Shown: one piece after another, positions 21,567 through 32,061 of the stretch
Layout: each line of letters opens with the position of its first letter
Numbering within the stretch: position 1 is the first letter of the stretch
Source of the DNA: Cydia pomonella
Taxonomy: Eukaryota; Arthropoda; Insecta; Lepidoptera; Tortricidae
NCBI RefSeq assembly: GCF_033807575.1
Contig: NC_084718.1
Span: forward strand, 20,663,991-20,727,990
Direction: 5' to 3'
Length of the DNA: 64,000 bases
Translations under genes and position numbers: made by a program
The notes under the pieces: model-generated
Told to the model about the DNA's origin: nothing
The model's input: only the letters and a program-made list of their open reading frames with translations
The model's database searches: none

Positions 21567-24500
21567 TGACGTCACCCTGGCCCTCGGCGCGCCCAACGAC
21601 GCGGCGTGCGGCGCGCTGGGCGCCGAGCACCGCGACTAGTGACGTCACCCTGGCCCTCGGCGCGCCCAACGACGCGGCGTGCGGCGCGCTGGGCGCCGAG
21701 CACCGCGACTAGTGACGTCACCCTGGCCCTGGGCGCCGAGCACCGCGACTAGTGACGTCACCCTGGCCCTGGGCGCCGAGCACCGCGACTAGTGACGTCA
21801 CCCTGGCCCTCGGCGCGCCCAACGACGCGGCGTGCGGCGCGCTGGGCGCCGAGCACCGCGACTAGTGACGTCACCCTGGCCCTGGGCGCCGAGCACCGCG
21901 ACTAGTGACGTCACCCTGGCCCTCGGCGCGCCCAACGACGCGGCGTGCGGCGCGCTGGGCGCCGAGCACCGCGACTAGTGACGTCACCCTGGCCCTGGGC
22001 GCCGAGCACCGCGACTAGTGACGTCACCCTGGCCCTGGGCGCCGAGCACCGCGACTAGTGACGTCACCCTGGCCCTCGGCGCGCCCAACGACGCGGCGTG
22101 CGGCGCGCTGGGCGCCGAGCACCGCGACTAGTGACGTCACCCTGGCCCTGGGCGCCGAGCACCGCGACTAGTGACGTCACCCTGGCCCTCGGCGCGCCCA
22201 ACGACGCGGCGTGCGGCGCGCTGGGCGCCGAGCACCGCGACTAGTGACGTCACCCTGGCCCTGGGCGCCGAGCACCGCGACTAGTGACGTCACCCTGGCC
22301 CTCGGCGCGCCCAACGACGCGGCGTGCGGCGCGCTGGGCGCCGAGCACCGCGACTAGTGACGTCACCCTGGCCCTCGGCGCGCCCAACGACGCGGCGTGC
22401 GGCGCGCTGGGCGCCGAGCACCGCGACTAGTGACGTCACCCTGGCCCTGGGCGCCGAGCACCGCGACTAGTGACGTCACCCTGGCCCTCGGCGCGCCCAA
22501 CGACGCGGCGTGCGGCGCGCTGGGCGCCGAGCACCGCGACTAGTGACGTCACCCTGGCCCTCGGCGCGCCCAACGACGCGGCGTGCGGCGCGCTGGGCGC
22601 CGAGCACCGCGACTAGTGACGTCACCCTGGCCCTGGGCGCCGAGCACCGCGACTAGTGACGTCACCCTGGCCCTCGGCGCGCCCAACGACGCGGCGTGCG
22701 GCGCGCTGGGCGCCGAGCACCGCGACTAGTGACGTCACCCTGGCCCTGGGCGCCGAGCACCGCGACTAGTGACGTCACCCTGGCCCTCGGCGCGCCCAAC
22801 GACGCGGCGTGCGGCGCGCTGGGCGCCGAGCACCGCGACTAGTGACGTCACCCTGGCCCTCGGCGCGCCCAACGACGCGGCGTGCGGCGCGCTGGGCGCC
22901 GAGCACCGCGACTAGTGACGTCACCCTGGCCCTGGGCGCCGAGCACCGCGACTAGTGACGTCACCCTGGCCCTCGGCGCGCCCAACGACGCGGCGTGCGG
23001 CGCGCTGGGCGCCGAGCACCGCGACTAGTGACGTCACCCTGGCCCTGGGCGCCGAGCACCGCGACTAGTGACGTCACCCTGGCCCTGGGCGCCGAGCACC
23101 GCGACTAGTGACGTCACCCTGGCCCTCGGCGCGCCCAACGACGCGGCGTGCGGCGCGCTGGGCGCCGAGCACCGCGACTAGTGACGTCACCCTGGCCCTG
23201 GGCGCCGAGCACCGCGACTAGTGACGTCACCCTGGCCCTCGGCGCGCCCAACGACGCGGCGTGCGGCGCGCTGGGCGCCGAGCACCGCGACTAGTGACGT
23301 CACCCTGGCCCTGGGCGCCGAGCACCGCGACTAGTGACGTCACCCTGGCCCTCGGCGCGCCCAACGACGCGGCGTGCGGCGCGCTGGGCGCCGAGCACCG
23401 CGACTAGTGACGTCACCCTGGCCCTCGGCGCGCCCAACGACGCGGCGTGCGGCGCGCTGGGCGCCGAGCACCGCGACTAGTGACGTCACCCTGGCCCTGG
23501 GCGCCGAGCACCGCGACTAGTGACGTCACCCTGGCCCTCGGCGCGCCCAACGACGCGGCGTGCGGCGCGCTGGGCGCCGAGCACCGCGACTAGTGACGTC
23601 ACCCTGGCCCTCGGCGCGCCCAACGACGCGGCGTGCGGCGCGCTGGGCGCCGAGCACCGCGACTAGTGACGTCACCCTGGCCCTGGGCGCCGAGCACCGC
23701 GACTAGTGACGTCACCCTGGCCCTCGGCGCGCCCAACGACGCGGCGTGCGGCGCGCTGGGCGCCGAGCACCGCGACTAGTGACGTCACCCTGGCCCTGGG
23801 CGCCGAGCACCGCGACTAGTGACGTCACCCTGGCCCTCGGCGCGCCCAACGACGCGGCGTGCGGCGCGCTGGGCGCCGAGCACCGCGACTAGTGACGTCA
23901 CCCTGGCCCTCGGCGCGCCCAACGACGCGGCGTGCGGCGCGCTGGGCGCCGAGCACCGCGACTAGTGACGTCACCCTGGCCCTGGGCGCCGAGCACCGCG
24001 ACTAGTGACGTCACCCTGGCCCTCGGCGCGCCCAACGACGCGGCGTGCGGCGCGCTGGGCGCCGAGCACCGCGACTAGTGACGTCACCCTGGCCCTCGGC
24101 GCGCCCAACGACGCGGCGTGCGGCGCGCTGGGCGCCGAGCACCGCGACTAGTGACGTCACCCTGGCCCTGGGCGCCGAGCACCGCGACTAGTGACGTCAC
24201 CCTGGCCCTGGGCGCCGAGCACCGCGACTAGTGACGTCACCCTGGCCCTCGGCGCGCCCAACGACGCGGCGTGCGGCGCGCTGGGCGCCGAGCACCGCGA
24301 CTAGTGACGTCACCCTGGCCCTGGGCGCCGAGCACCGCGACTAGTGACGTCACCCTGGCCCTCGGCGCGCCCAACGACGCGGCGTGCGGCGCGCTGGGCG
24401 CCGAGCACCGCGACTAGTGACGTCACCCTGGCCCTGGGCGCCGAGCACCGCGACTAGTGACGTCACCCTGGCCCTCGGCGCGCCCAACGACGCGGCGTGC

Positions 24501-26533
24501 GGCGCGCTGGGCGCCGAGCACCGCGACTAGTGACGTCACCCTGGCCCTCGGCGCGCCCAACGACGCGGCGTGCGGCGCGCTGGGCGCCGAGCACCGCGAC
24601 TAGTGACGTCACCCTGGCCCTGGGCGCCGAGCACCGCGACTAGTGACGTCACCCTGGCCCTCGGCGCGCCCAACGACGCGGCGTGCGGCGCGCTGGGCGC
24701 CGAGCACCGCGACTAGTGACGTCACCCTGGCCCTCGGCGCGCCCAACGACGCGGCGTGCGGCGCGCTGGGCGCCGAGCACCGCGACTAGTGACGTCACCC
24801 TGGCCCTCGGCGCGCCCAACGACGCGGCGTGCGGCGCGCTGGGCGCCGAGCACCGCGACTAGTGACGTCACCCTGGCCCTGGGCGCCGAGCACCGCGACT
24901 AGTGACGTCACCCTGGCCCTCGGCGCGCCCAACGACGCGGCGTGCGGCGCGCTGGGCGCCGAGCACCGCGACTAGTGACGTCACCCTGGCCCTCGGCGCG
25001 CCCAACGACGCGGCGTGCGGCGCGCTGGGCGCCGAGCACCGCGACTAGTGACGTCACCCTGGCCCTGGGCGCCGAGCACCGCGACTAGTGACGTCACCCT
25101 GGCCCTCGGCGCGCCCAACGACGCGGCGTGCGGCGCGCTGGGCGCCGAGCACCGCGACTAGTGACGTCACCCTGGCCCTCGGCGCGCCCAACGACGCGGC
25201 GTGCGGCGCGCTGGGCGCCGAGCACCGCGACTAGTGACGTCACCCTGGCCCTGGGCGCCGAGCACCGCGACTAGTGACGTCACCCTGGCCCTCGGCGCGC
25301 CCAACGACGCGGCGTGCGGCGCGCTGGGCGCCGAGCACCGCGACTAGTGACGTCACCCTGGCCCTGGGCGCCGAGCACCGCGACTAGTGACGTCACCCTG
25401 GCCCTCGGCGCGCCCAACGACGCGGCGTGCGGCGCGCTGGGCGCCGAGCACCGCGACTAGTGACGTCACCCTGGCCCTCGGCGCGCCCAACGACGCGGCG
25501 TGCGGCGCGCTGGGCGCCGAGCACCGCGACTAGTGACGTCACCCTGGCCCTGGGCGCCGAGCACCGCGACTAGTGACGTCACCCTGGCCCTCGGCGCGCC
25601 CAACGACGCGGCGTGCGGCGCGCTGGGCGCCGAGCACCGCGACTAGTGACGTCACCCTGGCCCTGGGCGCCGAGCACCGCGACTAGTGACGTCACCCTGG
25701 CCCTGGGCGCCGAGCACCGCGACTAGTGACGTCACCCTGGCCCTGGGCGCGCCCAACGACGCGGCGTGCGGCGCGCTGGGCGCCGAGCACCGCGACTAGT
25801 GACGTCACCCTGGCCCTGGGCGCCGAGCACCGCGACTAGTGACGTCACCCTGGCCCTCGGCGCGCCCAACGACGCGGCGTGCGGCGCGCTGGGCGCCGAG
25901 CACCGCGACTAGTGACGTCACCCTGGCCCTGGGCGCCGAGCACCGCGACTAGTGACGTCACCCTGGCCCTCGGCGCGCCCAACGACGCGGCGTGCGGCGC
26001 GCTGGGCGCCGAGCACCGCGACTAGTGACGTCACCCTGGCCATGGGCGCCGAGCACCGCGACTAGTGACGTCACCCTGGCCCTGGGCGCGCCCAACGACG
26101 CGGCGTGCGGCGCGCTGGGCGCCGAGCACCGCGACTAGTGACGTCACCCTGGCCCTGGGCGCCGAGCACCGCGACTAGTGACGTCACCCTGGCCCTCGGC
26201 GCGCCCAACGACGCGGCGTGCGGCGCGCTGGGCGCCGAGCACCGCGACTAGTGACGTCACCCTGGCCCTGGGCGCCGAGCACCGCGACTAGTGACGTCAC
26301 CCTGGCCCTCGGCGCGCCCAACGACGCGGCGTGCGGCGCGCTGGGCGCCGAGCACCGCGACTAGTGACGTCACCCTGGCCCTGGGCGCCGAGCACCGCGA
26401 CTAGTGACGTCACCCTGGCCCTGGGCGCCGAGCACCGCGACTAGTGACGTCACCCTGGCCCTGGGCGCCGAGCACCGCGACTAGTGACGTCACCCTGGCC
26501 CTGGGCGCCGAGCACCGCGATTAGTGACGTCAC
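21566..26533. promoter_or_regulatory. About 87 perfect cAMP response elements
   Basis: Every array unit and the edge after the last one contain GTGACGTCAC, a 10-bp palindrome that includes the consensus CRE, TGACGTCA. CREB/ATF-type bZIP dimers bind this site in animals. The motif is present as written; binding here is inference. Confidence 0.6.
21568..26525 (+). repeat. 86-unit minisatellite grown from the Mtp stop-codon region
   Basis: Each unit starts GACGTCACCC. I count 46 long units of 73 bp and 40 short units of 40 bp; 46x73 + 40x40 = 4,958, which equals the span exactly. The long unit is the last 66 coding bases of Mtp (through the TAG) plus TGACGTC. The short unit lacks 33 bp between two CT(C/G)GGCGC direct repeats. 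Units are almost identical. Exceptions are a G-for-C variant in two long units (25728, 26067), a C-to-A change near 26042, and decay in the last unit (GATTAG at about 26519). After 26526 the match stops. Confidence 0.97.
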
Positions 26534-27540
26534 ACCTCGGGACTGATCTCACCACGCCGAGCGACATGGCCGACACCGAGCGAGGCGCTCAACACCGCGA
26601 CTGATCGTGCGAATGTGCGGGGCCAGTCCTGACCAACTTATCCAAATCGTGGACGAATCAACAGGACTGATCGTTTTTATACAAAATCACGTTCATTTAG
26701 TATAACAAATTCGGGCCATTACTGGATGATGTCACTGACGCAGGTCTCAGTCCCGTCCATCTCGTTTAAACCTCTAGTCGATCCTTCTAAAATAAAAGCA
26801 GATCAGCGCCATCTAGTGAACGCGAGTTAATTTATTTTAAACAGAGCGACGAGAGATCTAAGCACATTAAAAATGGAATTTAAAGCTCAGCGAGTGACGC
26901 AATCCGAGATAAACACGCTTTTGTATAGACATTGTCAGTCCTCTCTAAAATAATTCAAACCAAAGCTTATGAATATAAAATCGAATATGTTCGACACTTT
27001 ACATGAAAGTACATTGAGTTCTAAATTGAGCTACTTTATGAAGTACCGTCACAATATAAGTACATGAAGAAATTATACAAGACTGCTCATCGATCTGAAA
27101 ATGTAGTTTGAACCGACCTGAAGTAATAACTTCATATTCGTATGTAGGCAGCCTAGAGTTAAGTTATGAATTATACCAAATGATAAGATCTAACAAATTT
27201 CTAATAGCTAACAAAATTGCGTCTAATAGTCAAAATACCTACGTGTCACAACAAACCTTATTTTTATTATGATTATTATCAATGTATAACATAAGGTGAC
27301 CATTATTTTCTAGTGATTATAATTAAATTTGAATTTACTTCTAAATGATTTAAAAACGCTTATAACAATAAAAAAAACTATTGCATTCTAGTAAATCTTC
27401 AATATTCCTCTTTTCTTCTACACTGTTATTTGTATTTTTTAAGTATTTTACTATAAGATGAACTATCATAGCATGACATATTTTTTAACACTTTTGTATT
27501 GAGTATGTGTAGCTTACACTTGATCTGAATGTTCTGAGAT
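26526..27540 (+). other. Post-array sequence, likely distal Mtp 3'UTR
   Basis: GC content falls back to normal by about 26700. The first 100 bp keep fragments related to the array ('CGAGCGACATGG', 'CACCGCGACTGATC'). No coding frame is seen. Confidence 0.4.
26791..26796 (+). terminator. Mtp: First AATAAA after the Mtp stop codon
   Basis: No AATAAA lies between the stop (21566) and this site. If used, the Mtp 3'UTR would be about 5.2 kb and include the whole array. ATTAAA-type or non-canonical sites could act instead. Confidence 0.35.
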
Positions 27541-27695
27541 GTGTGTTTCACGGCAGTCCTGGAGACCGATTCGGATGTAGCTCCTCTCCACCTCCCTCCC
27601 TTCCTCTGGCGTTGCAGGCGTCCATGAGCGACGGTAATCGCTTACCATCAGATGACTTGTCTGCTCGATTGCCTCCTTTTTCATAAAACTATTTT
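27540..27695 (+). repeat. Dispersed lepidopteran retroposon tail
   Basis: 'GGTAATCGCTTACCATCAGA' and 'GATTGCCTCCTTTTTCATAA' are the frequent 3' end of a lepidopteran repeat, related to 18600-18712. Confidence 0.55.
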
Positions 27696-27766
27696 TAAGG
27701 TTTTTTTTTAATTAATTTGATACGGCCGTTTACATTCCTGACACGTTTTAACATTCCTGACAACCC

Positions 27767-28224
27767 GGGCCCGTACATTTCATGCCGTTTAGGCAAAAAT
27801 CACGTAATTTTACATAAAGGGAGTTTTTTACAACACTACAAATTTAGATAACAAATCAATTGACGCGTAGAAAAATAAATACTTGTTACGTAATACAGTT
27901 TAAAATCAAAAATATCTATTATTTAGTTCAGTAACAAAAGATGAAAGTCAGTCAGACGTTTCTGTGCCGATTGTCAAGAATCTGTATCAGTAGGCCTAAG
28001 ATGGTCGGCTCTTTATCATTTGTCACCATGTCTGTCACGTTCTAACAAGTATATAAGTGCGAAAGTGACAGGCATAGTGACAAGTGATAAAAATGGAACC
28101 ATGCTTCCACCGCAGTTAACTAAAGACGTTGACAAATGATTCATTATTACGAAAATTTTAACTGGAATAAACTCAATGTAACGTGACGTAATTTTTGCGT
28201 CAACGCCATGAAATGTACGGGCCC
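27767..28224. mobile_element. MITE (family D) with GGGCCCGTACATTT ends
   Basis: 'GGGCCCGTACATTTCATGCC' at the left is inverted at the right ('GCCATGAAATGTACGGGCCC'), and the arms extend to 'AAATCACGTAATTTTAC'. A second copy lies inverted at 35955-36304, sharing 'AAAGTCAGTCAGACGTTTCT' and neighbouring sequence. A 130-codon minus-strand frame here is chance. Confidence 0.75.
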
Positions 28225-28494
28225 TGCTGACAACATACCCAAACCAACCTACGTAATTTGGTCGTGTTATTTGTTGCCCACCATAAACCATACTAACATT
28301 TACGGCGGGGAATAAAAAAAATACTGTGACAAGGGCAAACAATAATAGTGCTTTCTCTGCTACTCCTAAAAGATACATAAGACTATCCCGTTCGGTCATT
28401 TCCCCCACCGCTCATGCCTGATCCAGTTATACTAGAACCATGAGTACGTGAGATTCTCGCCAAGCACCAGTCCAAGACGATCGTCAAGGTCGTC

Positions 28495-28622
28495 TCTTAT
28501 TCAGACGTAGTTCAAATCGTGACAATAATAGTTTGTCCCTTTCCGACGTATTGGTATGATGGAAAGGGACAAACGATTATTAGCGGCTTGTCAACTTTAG
28601 TAGACGTTTATGAATAAGGGGG
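28495..28622. repeat. Hairpin MITE
   Basis: 'CTTATTCAGACG' and 'CGTTTATGAATAAG' form the outer arms. Inside, 'TAATAGTTTGTCCCTTTCC' is inverted at 28559-28581. Confidence 0.7.
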
Positions 28623-28911
28623 TAAGTCTGTATCGGGTTCGAGGTATGATCGCAGGTGTCTTTCTGTACAGTTATTATGTTTTAAGCCTTCCTCCGTGTA
28701 TAGTCTACGAATTATTTTCTAATCACATACTTTTTACTAAATCTTGTATTTATTCGAGTCTCAAATTATTTGTAAGTTCACTGAATGTTGTTGTAAGCTC
28801 TCTATTATAAATAGAATCAATAAATATATTTCAAATTAGCTTTTTTTTTATATTGTAGCTCTGATAAGCGAAATAATTCCAATCCAAATATTAGGTTATT
28901 ACAAAGTATGT

Positions 28912-29612
28912 TACCGGCCAAGAGTATGTCGGGCCATGCTCAGAGTAGGGTTCTGTAGTTACTCCTCCGTCACAATAAGCTAAACTGGAGCTTAAAGTAT
29001 AGTAGATTGAACAACCAAGGGATGAACTGTGGGTGTACGTCTTTTTACTATGAAGGGGAAACTTTTTGCGATAACTCAAAAACAGCTAAACTGATCATAT
29101 CCGTTATAGTTTTCGTTTAATGTCTTTTTTAAGCTCTACTTCCAATATTTTTTTCATATTTTTTGGACCTATGGTTCAAAAGTTAGAGGGGGGGAACACA
29201 TTTTTTTATCTCCGAATATATTCACTTTATCAAAAAATGTTGGTTGAAGACCCCTATTAGTTTTGAGAGACCTTTCCAACGATATCCCACACAGTAGGGT
29301 TGAAGCAAAAAAAAAACACCCCCACTTTACGTGTAGGGGAGGTACCCTAAAAAAATTAATTTTTAGATTTTATTGTATGACTTTCTCGGCTTTATTGATT
29401 TATATATCCATGCCAAATTTCAGCTTTCTAGCACTAACGACCACGGAGCAAAGCCTCGGACAGACAGACGGACATGGCGAAACTATAAGGGTTCCTAGTT
29501 GACTACGGAACCCTAAAAAGCGGCCAAGTGCGAGTCGGACTCGCCCATGAAGGGTTCCGTACCATTTATGACGTATTAAAAAAAACCTACTTACTAGATC
29601 TCGTATTATTTG
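28912..29612 (+). repeat. Lepidopteran dispersed repeat (family E), copy 1
   Basis: Begins 'CCGGCCAAGAGTATGTCGGG', contains 'GTTTCCCCTTCATAG'-type and 'TTTTTGGACCTATGG' modules, and ends 'ACTACGGAACCCTAAAAA'. A second unit 'GCGGCCAAGTGCGAGTCGGA' follows at 29519. Other copies are at 32062-32957 (inverted) and 62038-62707. Confidence 0.75.
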
Positions 29613-29961
29613 TTAATAATAATTGTTTTGCGTTAAGGATGAGTCACGCTAGACCCCCGGGCCGAGGCGTCCGACACGTCATTTTCTATGACGGCTGATC
29701 GCTGATCTCGTGGTGCTTTCAGATAACGAAGCTCCGGCCCGGCCTAGTGTGAGTGCTCCTTTAACCTGTCAGAGATCGATTTACGAAATAAACTAGGTAA
29801 CTTGTTTGTTCATACATAATACTCTAATATACGCTGCTCATATACACTAATAATAGTTAACATTAGGAATACATAATCAAAAAAACAAGGTCAGAAAGTG
29901 CAAGCCGATCTTCTAATACGTTCTCAGGGCCGGGGAAGGTGGATTCTTGTCGACCTCTCGC
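29613..29961. other. Short intergenic stretch, no gene seen
   Basis: AT-rich except for a GC-rich patch at 29655-29760. It holds the 3' flank of the minus-strand gene; no clear AATAAA on that strand was found. Confidence 0.4.
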
Positions 29962-30921
29962 CTAAGGGAACGGGAGCATTACCCTTATAGCATCAGTTAA
30001 CGTTTCCTCAGCTGACATCATGCCTTCTTCGCCACTAGACACGTCGTCCACATAGCTCAATAACTGATCGTAAGTGTAAGTCAAGTACGTGGAGCACCCG
30101 TTGAGGAATCCAGACAAACAGTTCTTGTTCTCCACGTAGCCGTACGCCCAGTACAGAACTAAATCTTGGCAGTTGCAGGACATCACGTCGTAATAAAACC
30201 GCCCAGAGTTTTTTCCACTTGTAGTGCAGTTGATACGGTCAACGATTTCCACAAGCTTCCGTTCGATTTCCGCGGATCCTCCTTTTTTTGCGTCGATATC
30301 TACCGCTTTTGAAATTACGCGATTCTCGTGGTACAAACACTCCGTCGAGTTGACGTACGATGAATTCGTTATGCCATCTACCATGATGACTCCTTGATGA
30401 GCGGACTTGCCGCCCACCACCCCGACCTCGATAATATTTTTGTTGACGACCATCATGTAGTGCTCCGCCACCCGGCTCGAGGGGATCCTGCAGGAGATGA
30501 TGTCACCGGTGTAGGCGTCGTCGATCATGGACCGGAAGGACTGGTTCAGGTCTCCGTCCAACGAGCCGAAGACAGCTTTACCCCTAGGGGTGTTCAGTAT
30601 GGCGTAATCCCGCACGGTGCCCTCGACGAAGGTTCCGCTCGTGAGCGGGCGGATCACGTAGGACTGCAGAAGCGAGTCTAGCAGAGCTTCGGCCTTGTAC
30701 ACGGTGTTCACAGGGTTGAACGATCGGCGGCTTCTGTTTTTGCCTTTATTTTTCTTTCTATTTCTAATATTGTCTATCTCTTTTTTGATTTCGAACCCTT
30801 CCTTCACCGTGTGCACAGCGTCGGACGCGAAGGTCGAACCGTTGGATAGGCTCGCTGACGATATGTCTCTAGATGCACTCGCTGCACAAAATAAAAGGCA
30901 GATAAACAACAGCGCGTTCAT
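29962..30921 (-). CDS. Secreted LRAT/NlpC-P60-like protein, intronless
   Basis: A 319-residue frame with an ATG and a signal peptide (MNALLFICLLFCAASA). A Lys/Arg-rich stretch follows, ending RSRR (residues 63-66), a possible furin site that would release residues 67-319. The core resembles the LRAT/H-rev107 branch of the papain-like NlpC/P60 fold: 'YTGDIISCRI' (137-146) in place of the usual 'GD.I' start, 'EHYMMVV' with His154, a strand 'NIIEVG', and 'SCNCQDLVLYWAYG' with Cys251 where the family has 'NCEHFV...YG'. Five N-glycosylation sequons and extra cysteines fit secretion. Family members are acyltransferases, phospholipases or peptidases. The specific activity here is unknown, and the Cys-context differs (NCQD for NCEH). 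No intron is needed; it could be a retrocopy or a naturally single-exon gene. Confidence 0.78.
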   Translation of the reverse strand: MNALLFICLLFCAASASRDISSASLSNGSTFASDAVHTVKEGFEIKKEIDNIRNRKKNKGKNRSRRSFNPVNTVYKAEALLDSLLQSYVIRPLTSGTFVEGTVRDYAILNTPRGKAVFGSLDGDLNQSFRSMIDDAYTGDIISCRIPSSRVAEHYMMVVNKNIIEVGVVGGKSAHQGVIMVDGITNSSYVNSTECLYHENRVISKAVDIDAKKGGSAEIERKLVEIVDRINCTTSGKNSGRFYYDVMSCNCQDLVLYWAYGYVENKNCLSGFLNGCSTYLTYTYDQLLSYVDDVSSGEEGMMSAEETLTDAIRVMLPFP

Positions 30922-31065
30922 TTTTACGTTAGTTCACAAACTGTCGAATGTTTAACTATGACAGACACGACCGAGTTAAGTCGGATGAGTCAGTGGCGCG
31001 CAGTGGCTCGCGGACGACTTGTGGTGGCCTGTGGACGGCGAATGAGCTGCGGAGCTCGACTCCTT

Positions 31066-31078
31066 GGACTTTTATCTA
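31066..31078 (-). promoter_or_regulatory. Possible TATA-like box for the LRAT-like gene
   Basis: On the minus strand the sequence reads AGATAAAAGT about 150 bases upstream of the ATG at 30921. The surrounding 31000-31100 is GC-rich. Weak single-motif evidence. Confidence 0.25.
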
Positions 31079-31211
31079 CAACGGGCGTCCCCCTGCCTCC
31101 TGCCGCATGTTTAGGGTTCTGTAGCAAAATAGAAGAAACGTCCAAAAATATAGAGCCTTAATAAGTTCTGAGGGGCCCACCTACCATAGGAAAAGCGACT
31201 AAACCTAGACA

Positions 31212-31485
31212 AATTTTTTTTTTTTTTTAATTTTATAGGACATTATTACACAAATCGACTAAGTCCCACAGTAAGCTCAATAAGGCTTGTGTTGAGGGTA
31301 CTTAGACAACGATATATATAATATATAAATATTTATAAATACTTAAATACACAGAAAACACCCATGACTCAGGAACAAAATATCCTTGCTCATCACACGA
31401 ATAAATGCCCTTACCAGGATTTGAACCCGGGACCATCAGCTTCGTAGGCAGGGTCACTACCCACTAGGCCAAACCGGTCGTCAAA
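31212..31485 (-). mobile_element. tRNA-derived SINE (copy 2)
   Basis: On the minus strand: an A-box-like 'TGGCCTAGTGGGTAGTGACC' head, B box GGTTCAAATCC (31417-31427), the conserved body, and a terminal A-run (T-run at 31213-31228). It is the most complete of three copies (others at 11860 and 51930). Confidence 0.88.
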
Positions 31486-32061
31486 ATTATACAATTGAAT
31501 GTTATATAGTAGGCTATTTATATAACGTAGCCAACAACTATTAAAAAGAGTTTTTATGGAATCAAAAACAGTTCAATAATTGTACGAGTATGAAGGTTGA
31601 ATAGTTAATAAATACAACAACAAATATTAAAAAAAGTATTTTAGCACTTTGACCAACAAATGGCTTTAGGTGATAATAAAAAAATTAACAAGCGTGAGTC
31701 GAACCTAAAGAAAAATAACTACATACAAAAAAAATGGTACGGAACCCTGGAGACGCAAGTCTGAATCGCAGGTGGCCGTGTTTTTTAAACATCCACGGCA
31801 ATCCCATAATTATTACAGAACCCTTAGATTAGAGCCGTTATACATGGAATAATGTACATATACTCGCAAACACACGCACACACTAATAAAACAATGGAAT
31901 TATGAATTTGTCCAAACTGCAGTACCCCAGTAAATTAAATACACCTAACACTATTAACTATTGCACAAAAAATTTAATTATGATAACCTGTTTTTAATAT
32001 TTATAAAACATTCCACCTGGATGTGTAAAATATGCAGAAAGGTTGACAAATAATTGTAGTG
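31486..32061. other. AT-rich stretch, no gene seen
   Basis: No coding frame. 'GGTACGGAACCCTGGAGACG' at about 31737 is a small piece of the family E repeat. Confidence 0.4.

Noticed and set aside
21391..21712. Frames on both strands into the array
   Set aside because: Ala/Arg/Gly-rich shadows of exon 16 and array units; they end at stops built into the repeats.
21568..26525. CRISPR-like repetitive array
   Set aside because: Units are directly joined with no unique spacers, and the genome is eukaryotic; this is a minisatellite.
28016..28408. 130-codon minus-strand frame with hydrophobic segments
   Set aside because: It overlaps the end of MITE family D and a dispersed repeat also seen at 61291; no family resemblance.
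31417..31485. tRNA gene on the minus strand
   Set aside because: A- and B-box sequences belong to a SINE head shared with 11860 and 51930; no cloverleaf with a proper anticodon arm is evident.
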